A stretch of DNA of 64,000 nt, from the NCBI RefSeq assembly GCF_000003815.2, contig NC_049986.1, positions 21,312,191-21,376,190 of the forward strand. Direction: 5' to 3'. Below, in pieces: positions 46,401 through 54,866 of this stretch; the first letter of the stretch is position 1; each line of letters opens with the position of its first letter. Source of the stretch: Branchiostoma floridae. Lineage: Eukaryota; Chordata; Leptocardii; Amphioxiformes; Branchiostomatidae. The position numbers and the translations under genes are program-made. The notes below the pieces were generated by a model. That model saw only the letters and a program-made list of their open reading frames with translations. It made no database searches and was not told the origin of the DNA.

Positions 46401-49400
46401 ATAGAAAAGTTAAAGTTAAAGTTACCTGTGCATCTGTAACAGATGGAAAGACATTTTGTTTTTCAATTTCATCCTCTTCTACTTTCTGGCATTTGTGGTC
46501 TGTGCCCATGCACTGCTAGCTGCTATACTAGCATGTTTCACTAGGGGGCATTGTTGCACTGTCTAAGCTTATTTCCTCTCCCTGCAGTACCCACGTCGGA
46601 CGCCAACGAACCGCAGGGATCACAGCTCCAAGGAACTATGACCCAGGGCACCCCACAGGGGACCCAGGCACCGACCCAGGCGCAACAGCCACCCATGGTG
46701 AGGAGAGCATTTTGGGCTAGTCAGAATATGGTTCCGACCGCGACCACGTTTGGGCTGGGGCAAAGTGTCGTCTTTCGCTCGCTGGAGACCATCACTGAAA
46801 GGGGATCGCCCGTCAGTTGAGGAAACTTTTACAGTGTCTCGTAGACCGCAGAAGCAGAGACTCCCCTCCCCCCAGCAGTGCAGCTAGTGTCTGATAAATC
46901 AAAGTTACTAGTAGTAGAACCCCTAGTTTAGGTTGTAGTGCCTCCCCCATGTTTCAACCCCTAGGCAGAGTAGCTCTAACAACTAACAGTTCTCAGTAGA
47001 AGCCTAGAATAGTCGCTATTAGAACTTAGCTATCAAATTTTCAGTGACTAGATTACATGTATGTCTACATAGCCCAAATTATCTTCAAACATTGGTCCAC
47101 ATTCAACTCCTGGGTTTAATGATACAAAAACAAAGAGCTGATGAAGGTAAGAAAATAAAACAGACTGTCCTACTAATACCACTAACTATGGTGTAATCAA
47201 GGCTTTGTACCGAACCATGTGTCTCACACATGCACATGAATTTTTCTCCCCTGTAGTTTTATAACCCCAACGATCCAATGACAGCAGCCGGCCAAGCCAC
47301 GCCCACAAGTATCGCTAACACACAGGCTCAGGTACCATTTTGTTTGTTTGTTTGTTTGTTTGTTTGTTTGTTTGTGTAAAGAAAAGAGCAGACAAAATGT
47401 GCATCTGTCTTGTGTCTTGCACAGACCTGTTATTTGTTGTTTTTTTCCATTTATTCCTCGCATCTTTTTTCCATCAATGTTGACTTCTCTGAATATACAG
47501 ACATCACACAAACCCAAAGCACTTCTCAGATTCTGAAACATTCTGTCCTCTTCGCTACCTGAACGGCATATTTTTGGTTAAATCTCTGTCTTCACTGCTG
47601 CTTTCCCAGTTTTTTATCTCTTAAACTTGAAGTGATGTAAGATTGCAGCATCAGTTCAAGGAGTCTTGGCTTCAAGTAGTTGATATTCAAGAAATTACGT
47701 CCTTATCATCCACTTAATGTTGGAATCCAAATGATAAATCATTGAATTTCTAGCTATTTTTCTGCTGTTCCTCTTCTTGATTAACGCCCACAGCTTAATT
47801 TACAGTACAGTGCTGATCTAATGCTAATATGTGACAATCTGAGAAATACACCAATACTAGAGTTCGGTTCTGATTACTTTATATTTCTTTTCTTTTAAAG
47901 ATAAAACCATCAATTTGTTCACAGATATCTTTCTCTTACAATGCACTTATATACTGACATGATCTATTAAGTGACAATGTAAAATATATGCCATAGGGCC
48001 CCTGCAAGGAGTAAAAAAAGGTAACAATAACAGTAGTATCAAAGTCAAAGAAGAGATTTTGTTTCATTGTCAATATTTCTATAATTGAGAAAGTTAAAAC
48101 AATAAAAAGAACTAAGGTTGCTTTTCGTGTGGGGAAAAATGTATGGCTTTTCAAAACATCATTTTTACAGCAAATATTGGCACTACTTGAGACTGGCACT
48201 ACCTGAACTGCTGCCATTTTTATACCCTATAGTTTTCTCCCACATTTTTGCATGGAGAAGCCAGTTGAGTTGATAGTTATAGTAATGGGTGTGTTGTTGT
48301 TTCCCCCACACATATAGCTGTCTCGGTCGAGCTCTATGAGTTCTATGTCGTACGAGGTCAGCCACCTCCTTAAAGCCCAGGTATCTGAGTTGTGCTTTGG
48401 CTTTTGTGGTGTCTGTCATCATTAGAAAGAAAAAAAAACACACTAATTTCTGCACCATTTTTCTCAGCCTGGTGCCATCCTAGTTAGTTTACTGGGGCTT
48501 CCATAGTCATACATGCATATTAAGGTGTAGTAACAGGAGCATGTACATGTATATAAAGTCTGTATGAGTTCCGTGTTTAAATATTTTTTTTTGTACGCAG
48601 TTGTATACAGTCAAACCTGTATTAGGGGCCACCTCTACAGAGGGGCCACCTGTCCATAGTGGCCACTTTTTGTCGGTCCCTTGAGTGGCCGCTATAGACA
48701 GGTTTGACTGTACTCAATACACACCAAAAATATACATCTCAATCATTTTGTGACAGCTTTACAATGTAGGTACGCCAACCGGGTTGTTCTGTATTTTTTT
48801 TTATTATCATTCAAGAACACGTGACAATGACAATGTGGCGCTGCACTCAAGTTATAAAAACTTATTTTATATTCTGTACTTATACCTGCATACCTAAAAC
48901 CTGCACAAACAAATGAGATGTGTATGAGGTGTGTATTGTGTAAAAAATTGCATAGACAAAAAATGTCAATACAGGCCCATGCAGATTTTGATATACACAT
49001 GTACATACACCTTAATCTAATTGGGATGGCACCAGGCTACATTTTTCTGTAGTTTGTGCTTGGAATCACTCACACGATACAGTAATAACAGGAAATAACA
49101 GTGGACTAACCGGCTCTACTTGTACTGCACTGTAGGGGTGTACTAGGAATGACCACTGTGGAGTGTGTTAGAAAAGTCATGCAACTTTAACTTATTTTTG
49201 TCTTTTTTTTTGGTCCAGTTTCTTGTGAAAACAAGTTTTATAGGATCCATCCAATGCGGGTTTTGTACACCCATACCCACAACCTTCCTGGTTCACTCAT
49301 ACAGTCATCTCTCCCTCTACTTGTAGATTGTAGTTTCTTTTTGCAGTAGCAAGAGAGTACCTCTGAGCGCCTTTCTTCTATTCTTGCTTCCTTCATTGTA

Positions 49401-51212
49401 TATCCTTAGGGTATCACAATACGGTCAGGTCAGGTGTAATGAGTTCAATAAAAAAAGAAAACTGAAAAATGACAACAAATTTTTCAAGACTTTCAGTACA
49501 TAGATGTTTATTGGGAGATTTGTGGTATATTTTCACAACACATGTTCTGGAGATCATAGAAAAACTGCTAAATTTTGTTTAAGATACATGTTTTCTTCCA
49601 TAGCTTTAGTTTGATGCCATTCCTCCTCAGAGCCAACGAGACTATTACCTGCTACTAACCATCTACTACTTGTACCAAAAACACCTCGTGTCTAAGAACA
49701 GCTCACTATATTTTGTAAGGCCTCTGAAAAAATTATGTTTCCTGTTTCAGTCCTGAAATTTTTGGCCCAAGTAAAAACGAAAACGACGTGCTGTGGCATG
49801 CTGCACTGTGGCACCTCTTTTTACTCTGGCAAAAAAGTCGTAGGTCATTTTTAGTAAGTCATTCATTCCCTCATGTAAGCCGGGCCAAGGCAAGGGTAGG
49901 TCGGGAAACAGGAAACACAACATTTTTTTCCTAGGCCTAGTCAAAGTGTAACTACCCATTTCAGCTTTGCTTAATTATACATGAACAATTGATGCTTTAT
50001 GTCACTGACTTGTACTTAGCTTGCAAGAGCATATAAACATACAACGAAGGTCTATCAATCATTAATATTGCCTCTATAACCCCTCAGCAGCCTCAAGACA
50101 ATGCAGGCCCCCCTCCAGGCGACCAGGGGATGGCAGCACCCCCCCAGAGCACGGCCGCACCCCCCATGTTCTTCAACCCCTCCTCCTTCAGCAGCCAGAG
50201 CTCCCCCTTCAACTCCCCAGCACAGGTACTTTGGAACTGTATTCTTTGCTTTCAGACAGGACATGTCCATAGCAATGTAACCAACATAGAATATAAGTTA
50301 TAACAGCCACAATTATAACAGCACAGGTACTGTAAATGCATTTTAAAAAGTTCGCTGGGATTTAATTTTGCGGTTGCGGGAAAAAGGACTTTTCGCTGTG
50401 GTTTTAATTTCGCGGTAGCACCATGCAGTGTAGTCTCTAACTGCCATGGAAAAATGTTTGCGGTGGTTTTAAAATGGCAGTGAAGCGGCCACCGCAAAAA
50501 CCACGAACATTAAACTCATTAAACCAAAGTTTCTGTATTTACAATACTTTGGAACTTTATTCTTTGCTTTCAGACAGGAAATGTCCATAGCAACGTAACC
50601 AACATAGAATATAACAACCACAATGATAAAAGAAACAATATGAGTAACAATGATAAAAGTACTGCAATGACAGACGGAAACAATATGAGAAATAATAGTA
50701 AAAACAATAAGATACAATGACGACTTACATACTGTGAAACATTTACGGGACCTTCATCAGTTTCTTTTTTCTCATAACAATTGGTAAAAGAATAAATTTT
50801 GCTAATTGTCCAGTGATGTGTATTGTAGGGCGATTTATGATTTCTAAGAACTCATGTGGTTTAGGTGCTTTGAATACTGTAAACACATTTAATTTCGCGG
50901 TGGTTTTAATTTCTCGGTATCACGATGCACTGTAGTCTCTTAATGCCATGGAAAAATGTTCATGGTGGTTTTAAATTCTCGGTGAAGCGGACGCCGCGAA
51001 AACCCCGAACATTAAACCACCGCGAAAGTTTCTGCATTTACAGTAATATGGAGGAATGTACTTTTTTCTCAGTGAATTTAAAAATGGACATTCTAAGACA
51101 AAGTGGTATTAGGCCTAAGCAACACAACTGACACAGTCTTTCCCATTTTTGTGTGTCTGTCCAGGGGCCATCTGGTCTGGGCAGCAGGCCAAGATATGCA
51201 CGACCCAGATGA
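22478..51212 (+). CDS. SEC16A: SEC16 (SEC16A-like), COPII ER-exit-site scaffold, complete
   Basis: Coding exons: 22478-22503, 23452-26829, 27080-27426, 27805-27843, 28296-28593, 29750-29853, 30610-30758, 31318-31379, 31733-31871, 32256-32474, 32871-32968, 33374-33455, 33827-33944, 34440-34551, 34845-34953, 35414-35467, 36567-36764, 37584-37746, 38132-38230, 38603-38775, 39660-39749, 40631-40816, 41362-41403, 41841-42314, 43397-43483, 44386-44478, 44591-44647, 44954-45062, 45964-46095, 46588-46697, 47257-47331, 48318-48380, 50088-50225, 51165-51212. All phases agree, giving about 2556 aa (human SEC16A about 2350). SEC16 sits on the ER membrane and organises COPII (SEC13/31, SEC23/24) and SAR1 at exit sites. 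The N-terminal ~1120 residues, mostly one 3.4-kb exon, are Pro/Ser/Gln-rich and disordered. A Tyr/Arg-rich DPRY region with polyQ (28402-28436) follows. The central conserved domain spans about residues 1415-1844 ([40 protein letters not shown]). The C-terminal block contains WLGGLF, HLPDD and SIVWD, and the tail is [14 protein letters not shown] plus [11 protein letters not shown]. Exons 27805-27843 and 41841-42314 are the least certain. Confidence 0.95.
28607..28870 (+). repeat. Degenerate minisatellite in SEC16 intron
   Basis: Directly after the exon ending at 28593, units such as ttctcaatttctgttgg, tttctttggcac and cttgatttctggcac are reused in changing order about eight times. Several frames are open on both strands only because of the repeat. 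Confidence 0.8.
34994..35322. mobile_element. hAT-type MITE with 8-bp target duplication in SEC16 intron
   Basis: Terminal inverted repeats CAGGGCTCTAGCCAGC and GCTGGCTAGAGCCCTG bound a 329-bp element. Both sides carry the direct repeat ctttggtg (34986-34993 and 35323-35330). An 8-bp duplication and CAGGG ends are the signature of hAT transposons. No transposase is encoded, so it is non-autonomous. A nested gacggaaaa/ttttccgtc pairing is also visible near the ends. Confidence 0.88.
35650..36566 (+). repeat. Tandem array of seven truncated copies of a SEC16 exon with its 3' splice site
   Basis: Copies start at 35650, 35784, 35918, 36052, 36176, 36306 and 36433, and the intact exon starts at 36567 (periods 134, 134, 134, 124, 130, 127, 134). 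Each unit has about 80 bases of exon start (gccctgacgtactgtgagtg...), about 25 bases of cacacttcctacatacacac-type filler, and a polypyrimidine tract ending cccccctccccag. Copies 2-7 and the real exon share that acceptor; the first copy uses atcatatacag. In copy 1 the reading frame entering from the previous exon meets TAA after 36 codons. Only the last copy has the whole exon and a donor. Confidence 0.95.
36774..36944. mobile_element. Foldback element, family copy 2 (SEC16 intron)
   Basis: Inverse-orientation relative of 17638-17813: it contains gcatcacccggataattgc, the exact reverse complement of the core there. The ends are tacagtagcacccac and tggcttctaatgta. It begins only 9 bp inside the intron, right after the donor of exon 36567-36764. 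Confidence 0.65.
38868..39077. mobile_element. TACTGTAAATGCAG foldback MITE, copy 1
   Basis: Starts tactgtaaatgcagaaatg and ends aaatgtatttacagta. The interior folds back on itself through repeated variants of cgcaaacttaaaaccacc and its complement. The same family occurs at 40889, 50329, 50875 and, diverged, 60514. It lies in a SEC16 intron. Confidence 0.8.
39200..39575 (+). repeat. Direct duplication of ~150 bp in SEC16 intron
   Basis: Both halves read ttagcagc.....tcacta.ttcaaaata, then gaagaaag..ca..attgtctt.agaag, and then catgttctttctt.acctctgttcctt...cca and gtaatatc.gtgtagtcct. The offset is about 200 bp and identity roughly 80-85% by eye. Confidence 0.75.
40889..41098. mobile_element. 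TACTGTAAATGCAG foldback MITE, copy 2
   Basis: ctgtaaatgcagaaatgttc at the start and aagtacatttacagta at the end, with the family's internal palindrome (ccaccacgaacatttttc...ccgctatagcg). In a SEC16 intron. Confidence 0.8.
43012..43193. mobile_element. Palindromic MITE-like element (SEC16 intron)
   Basis: Ends ttagggatgggtaccagtac and gtactggtacccacccctaa are inverted repeats with one mismatch. The interior (accggtccag..., ggtccaggttcaggtctgga) is itself rich in inverted ggtcc/ggacc words. No coding potential. Confidence 0.8.
45446..45656. mobile_element. Foldback element related in style to the TACTGTAA family
   Basis: Starts tactgtaattcactttatc and ends caggaattacagta, with internal inverted blocks (ttcacggtacc, ttcacggtct, gtcaccgtgaaaactgtgaa). 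In a SEC16 intron. Confidence 0.7.
47339..47376 (+). repeat. (TTTG)n microsatellite
   Basis: About eight TTTG/GTTT units immediately behind the donor of the exon 47257-47331. Confidence 0.97.
48606..48712. mobile_element. Short palindromic MITE, TACAGTCAAACCTGT ends
   Basis: A 107-bp element with perfect 15-bp inverted ends tacagtcaaacctgt/acaggtttgactgta and internal ggggccacct / agtggccgc inversion. It sits at a TA, as Tc1/mariner-like insertions do. In the long SEC16 intron 48381-50087. Confidence 0.85.
50216..50640 (+). repeat. Duplicated exon-34 donor segment flanking a MITE
   Basis: The exon end plus intron start agcacaggtactttggaact... (50218 onward) is copied after a MITE as caatactttggaacttta... 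(50543 onward). The two ~95-bp segments share tctttgctttcagacagga, atgtccatagcaa and gtaaccaacatagaatata. The short junction agcacaggtac also recurs at 50320, just before the MITE. Confidence 0.75.
50329..50545. mobile_element. TACTGTAAATGCAG foldback MITE, copy 3
   Basis: Starts tactgtaaatgcattttaaa and ends aagtttctgtatttaca. Body: cggttgcgggaaaaaggac, ggttttaatttcgcggtagc, gccaccgcaaaaaccacgaa, as in the other copies. Confidence 0.8.
50875..51045. mobile_element. TACTGTAAATGCAG foldback MITE, copy 4
   Basis: Starts tactgtaaacacatttaatt and ends gtttctgcatttacagta, with ggttttaatttctcggtatc and gcggacgccgcgaaaacccc inside. It is shorter than copies 1-3 and ends 119 bp before the last SEC16 exon. 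Confidence 0.8.
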
Positions 51213-53440
51213 GACGCTAGGGGGCTCAAGTGCACTACACCATCATCATCATCATCATCACGTCTCATCTCTAGAGTTTATTAGGATTTATTCATCTCCA
51301 AGCAGATCCTACGGTAGCAGAAGATAGTACCAAAAGCTGGCAGAGGAGTGAAGCTGGCTAAGGAGTGTGTTTCTCAAGAAAGACAATTGAAAACCTTTTG
51401 GATGACTACACTCTTTGGCCAGTTTGGTACTGCTTATCTTATGCCATTGTAGGATCTGCTTGGAGATTAAGGATTTATGTCCATACTTTAATTCTCTGTA
51501 CTGTCTACTCAGGATTGCTTATGTAAGCAGAAAAGTTGGTTGAAAAAAATAGAAGATAGCAAAAGTGATTTTCTAACTGCTGTACAGATTTCTGTAGCTG
51601 CTTGGTAGTGTATTCTTCTAAAAAAGATTGACATTCTGTCAGTCATCTTTTTTTTGTCCAAACCTCTTTATCCAAATTACTTGTACATGTAGGTGGATGA
51701 AATGTAGCATTTGTGTGATGGGTTGAAGTAAGGAAAGAGGCAGCAGGACACAGCAGTGAAATGAGGAAGGTTGTTGACACCTTATAAAGTGGAAAACAGA
51801 CGAAACAGCAGATTTTAGAAGTCTCATCTGTAGTACTACTCTGTGTAGGACTTGGAACTGTTTCCTGATTTCAGTTCATTGAATTTTGAAGATTCTCCAA
51901 AGTAGTGTGAGGAAGAAAGGGAGGAAACAAGATGAATAGGAAGTCTCACTAGGCTGGGAATCGAACCCAAGACCTCGGGTTCACAGCACCGAAACTCTAC
52001 TTCTACTGTCTTGTAATTTGTACATCTTATTTGCAAGGACTGGAGGAGAGTTTAATAGTTGCCAGGCTGTGTAAGATAAGAATTGATTAAATTTTTGGGG
52101 CTGTAGATTTTTGGCGACACTCACAGGGTGGAGCTGTTTATCGATTTGAGCAGAGATTGTTAAGTGCCAGAGAGGCCACACTGTACAGACAAAAAAAAGG
52201 AAATTATGTGCAAGAATGAATATGAATACATACATAGAATGTGCAATGATAGGTATTTATGTACAATATGAGGACCGTTCTTGATCCGGAATTTTTTTAG
52301 CAGGCGCCGAATGTAGAGTAGCGGTGAAGAAACGTTTCAGTCAGAAATGTAGGAAAACACCCCGGTGCCAAAGTTATTCTTCTCACCCACAGTTGCCTAG
52401 CAACGTCCATGGTTGCTTAGCAACATGAATAGATGGGGTTCGTTTTTAGTTGCAGGAAAGCTGATTTTCGTTTCGAGAGTGTCCACACAGAATGCCTTGG
52501 AGAAATTGTATACAAGTTGCCACAGAGGCTTTTTAAGGCTGTGCTGTTGAAAGTACACAATAGGGACAGAAAGCTGAGTCATCATTTCAAATGTAGCTCT
52601 TGTTTATGTAAATCATTTAGCAGTGTACTAGAATCTGGTAGGCAAGAATATGTATTATTGACATGTTATATTGAAAGTTGTTAATATGGATTGAATTGAC
52701 AATACAATGTAAGTGCTTTTAGCCTTGATAAAAAATACATTTTTTTTCAGTTGTATCCGCTGTTAAAGGATGTTTCAACATGTACTGTAATTCTAATTTA
52801 AGTTTAAAAATTGTTGAAGATTTCTGTTGTATTACCTGTAATATACATAGCAAAAGAAATGGTGTTAGCTGTGTACATTGGTAAGGGCTTACACTGCTGT
52901 ACATGTATATCTGCATTCTGTATGTGGGCTCCTATAGTCAAACCAATAGTACATCTAAGGGATTTGGTGGTACAAATTTGTTCTTAGGTTGGTTCTGCCT
53001 TGCTTCTTATGTGACCTCGGATTGCTTGTAAAAGCCTGTTCAAGAATTTTTCTACATCACATTTTTGTATAGGTGTGGGGAAACAAGAAAAGTACCATAA
53101 TGGTCTACATTCTGTACAGCGTTCACTGAGGTCACTATGGAAGAAGGCAAGGCTCTTCATAACTTGAGTCTGTTTTAAGTACCCCAGAACTTATGCAGAG
53201 ATTGTGACAGCGTCGTGCAATCAGGTTCCTTCTGCTGTACAATTGTATCTTCCTCTTAATTCTGACAGTTATAATTGTAATGTAGCTGTTGGTGAGAAAC
53301 TTGAGAAGAGACAAGATGGGTGCTTAGAGAGGAAGGAAGGTCATCACGTGGCGTTTTATGCGTTTTACCTGTTGTATAAAATTAGCTGTTGTTGAGAACT
53401 GTAAAAGGACAAATTATCGGACCCTATCTTTGAATTAAAG
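51213..53440 (+). other. Probable SEC16 3' UTR and downstream flank
   Basis: Follows the SEC16 stop (51210-51212). It contains a CAT-repeat at 51240-51260 and no credible gene. The only plausible poly(A) signal I see near its end is ATTAAA at 53434-53439; an earlier non-canonical end is possible. A B-box-like gggttcgattccc on the minus strand (about 51956-51969) suggests a SINE remnant. Confidence 0.45.
52392..52424. promoter_or_regulatory. Two tandem RFX X-box-like motifs
   Basis: GTTGCCTAGCAAC (52392-52404) fits the RFX X-box consensus GTNRCC-N(0-3)-RGYAAC, and GTTGCTTAGCAAC (52412-52424) departs from it by one base. They start exactly 20 bp apart, two helical turns, on the same strand. 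They lie downstream of SEC16 and no adjacent ciliary gene is seen. Confidence 0.5.
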
Positions 53441-53498
53441 TCACTTGTAGTGGTATTCCCTTATAATGGGCCTCTTGTTTTCATTCCCATTACTTATG

Positions 53499-53696
53499 AT
53501 GATACAATTCTAAACTTTATAACAGTACACAAAAATATAAAGTGCTTAGCAACAAGCTTTCAATCAGTCCTCTGATCCTTTTGAAGTTGTAATAGCCCAA
53601 AGCCTCTCAACTTGAAAAGGATCAGAGGACTGATCGAAAGCATGTTGGTAAGCACTTTATTTTTGTGTATGGTTATAAAGTTTAAGATTGTATCAT
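53499..53696. mobile_element. 198-bp foldback element with ~85-bp arms
   Basis: Left arm starts atgatacaattctaaacttt and the right arm ends with its near inverse aaagtttaagattgtatcat. Shared inner words include caatcagtcctctgatcctt against aaggatcagaggactgatc, and the loop is only about 25 bases. It would form a long imperfect hairpin. Confidence 0.88.
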
Positions 53697-53906
53697 AGCG
53701 TTGATTACCGTAATTCAGATGAACATTCAAGTATTACCATAATACTTGTTTCTAATGAAAAATGTTGGAAGCATAACGGCTTCTAGATTTTGTGCCACTG
53801 CATCAATCAATGACCAGCGCCAGTGTTTAAAGTCTATTGGTAACGTTACATTAGATATAATTACATACGGGCAAGTCCCAGTTAAGAGCAGAGTACTATT
53901 AACTTT

Positions 53907-54010
53907 GTGTGTCTGTATGTGTGTGTGTGTGAGAGAGAGAGAGAGGGTGCGTGTGCATGTGTTCGTGTGTGTTTGTGAGAGTGTGTGTCTTTGTGCGTGT
54001 GTGTGTGGTA
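53907..54010 (+). repeat. (TG)n/(GA)n compound microsatellite
   Basis: tgtgtgtgtg and gagagagagag runs with interruptions. Long frames in this stretch are repeat artefacts. Confidence 0.95.
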
Positions 54011-54222
54011 GTGAGTGATGAGTGATTCTTTATGTAAGGAAGGAAAAACGTGAAGAGCTTCTATAGCTACTTCTGTCAATTTCATATTTTAGTAAACTGA
54101 ACATTTTTGTGTGTTTATCAGTAGTGGAAGGAGAGCATATATGGGGTTTATGTACAGTTAAGATGCCAAACAATGGATGTTTTACCACAAGGAATATGAT
54201 TAGACAGCATCAAATATGTGAA

Positions 54223-54444
54223 ATACCCCTGTCACATTATCCACGATCTTCGGGCGTAACGATGGAAGATCGGCCATATTTAAGATCGACAGAGGATTGC
54301 GCGTATTTTTCACCTGAAAACCGTCCCTGTGACATACAAGCCATACTTTGTACCTTGTACAATTCTCGTGCAATAAAGGCGAGGCTCGGGCAATTGCCGC
54401 AGAATCGTCGTCCGATCGATTTTCGCTAAATGTGACAGGGGTAT
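54223..54444. mobile_element. MITE-like element, ATACCCCTGTCACAT ends
   Basis: Perfect 15-bp inverted ends atacccctgtcacat (54223-54237) and atgtgacaggggtat (54430-54444). The interior is CpG-rich with inverted gatcg/cgatc words. It lies between the converging SEC16 and LRR gene ends. Confidence 0.8.
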
Positions 54445-54778
54445 TATGAAGTTTGGTTTACGCCTGCATATAGCAACATGCGATAAGTGATTGTGCGTCC
54501 ACTTTGTTCAGAAAGTAGTTAAGCCGAAATTGTAGTCTCGAAAATTCAAATACACAAACAACCTTGGTGTAAAAAATCACAAAAAACGACACAGTGAATC
54601 ACAGTGAAAGAAAGGTATCGGTTCCTGTCCCAAAGTCTCCATAATCATGTATGTGTTGCATTCTTTCCAGGAACTGCTTTTTTCATTAGTCTGAGTTGCG
54701 ACTCCGTGGTACGTGTGCTTCAGGGGGTGGAACGTGCAGTATGTGTGGTTGCAGCAAGGAGCTTTTTCTTAATAAATA

Positions 54779-54784
54779 TTTATT
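54779..54784 (-). terminator. Polyadenylation signal of the LRR gene
   Basis: tttatt, AATAAA on the minus strand, 82 bp past the LRR stop codon. Confidence 0.6.
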
Positions 54785-54866
54785 AGGTTTCTACAGCTGG
54801 GCCCAGTTAGAAGAAACCAAGTAAAATGGGGCAGATTTCCCACAAAAAAACTGCGCCGTTGAGTTT

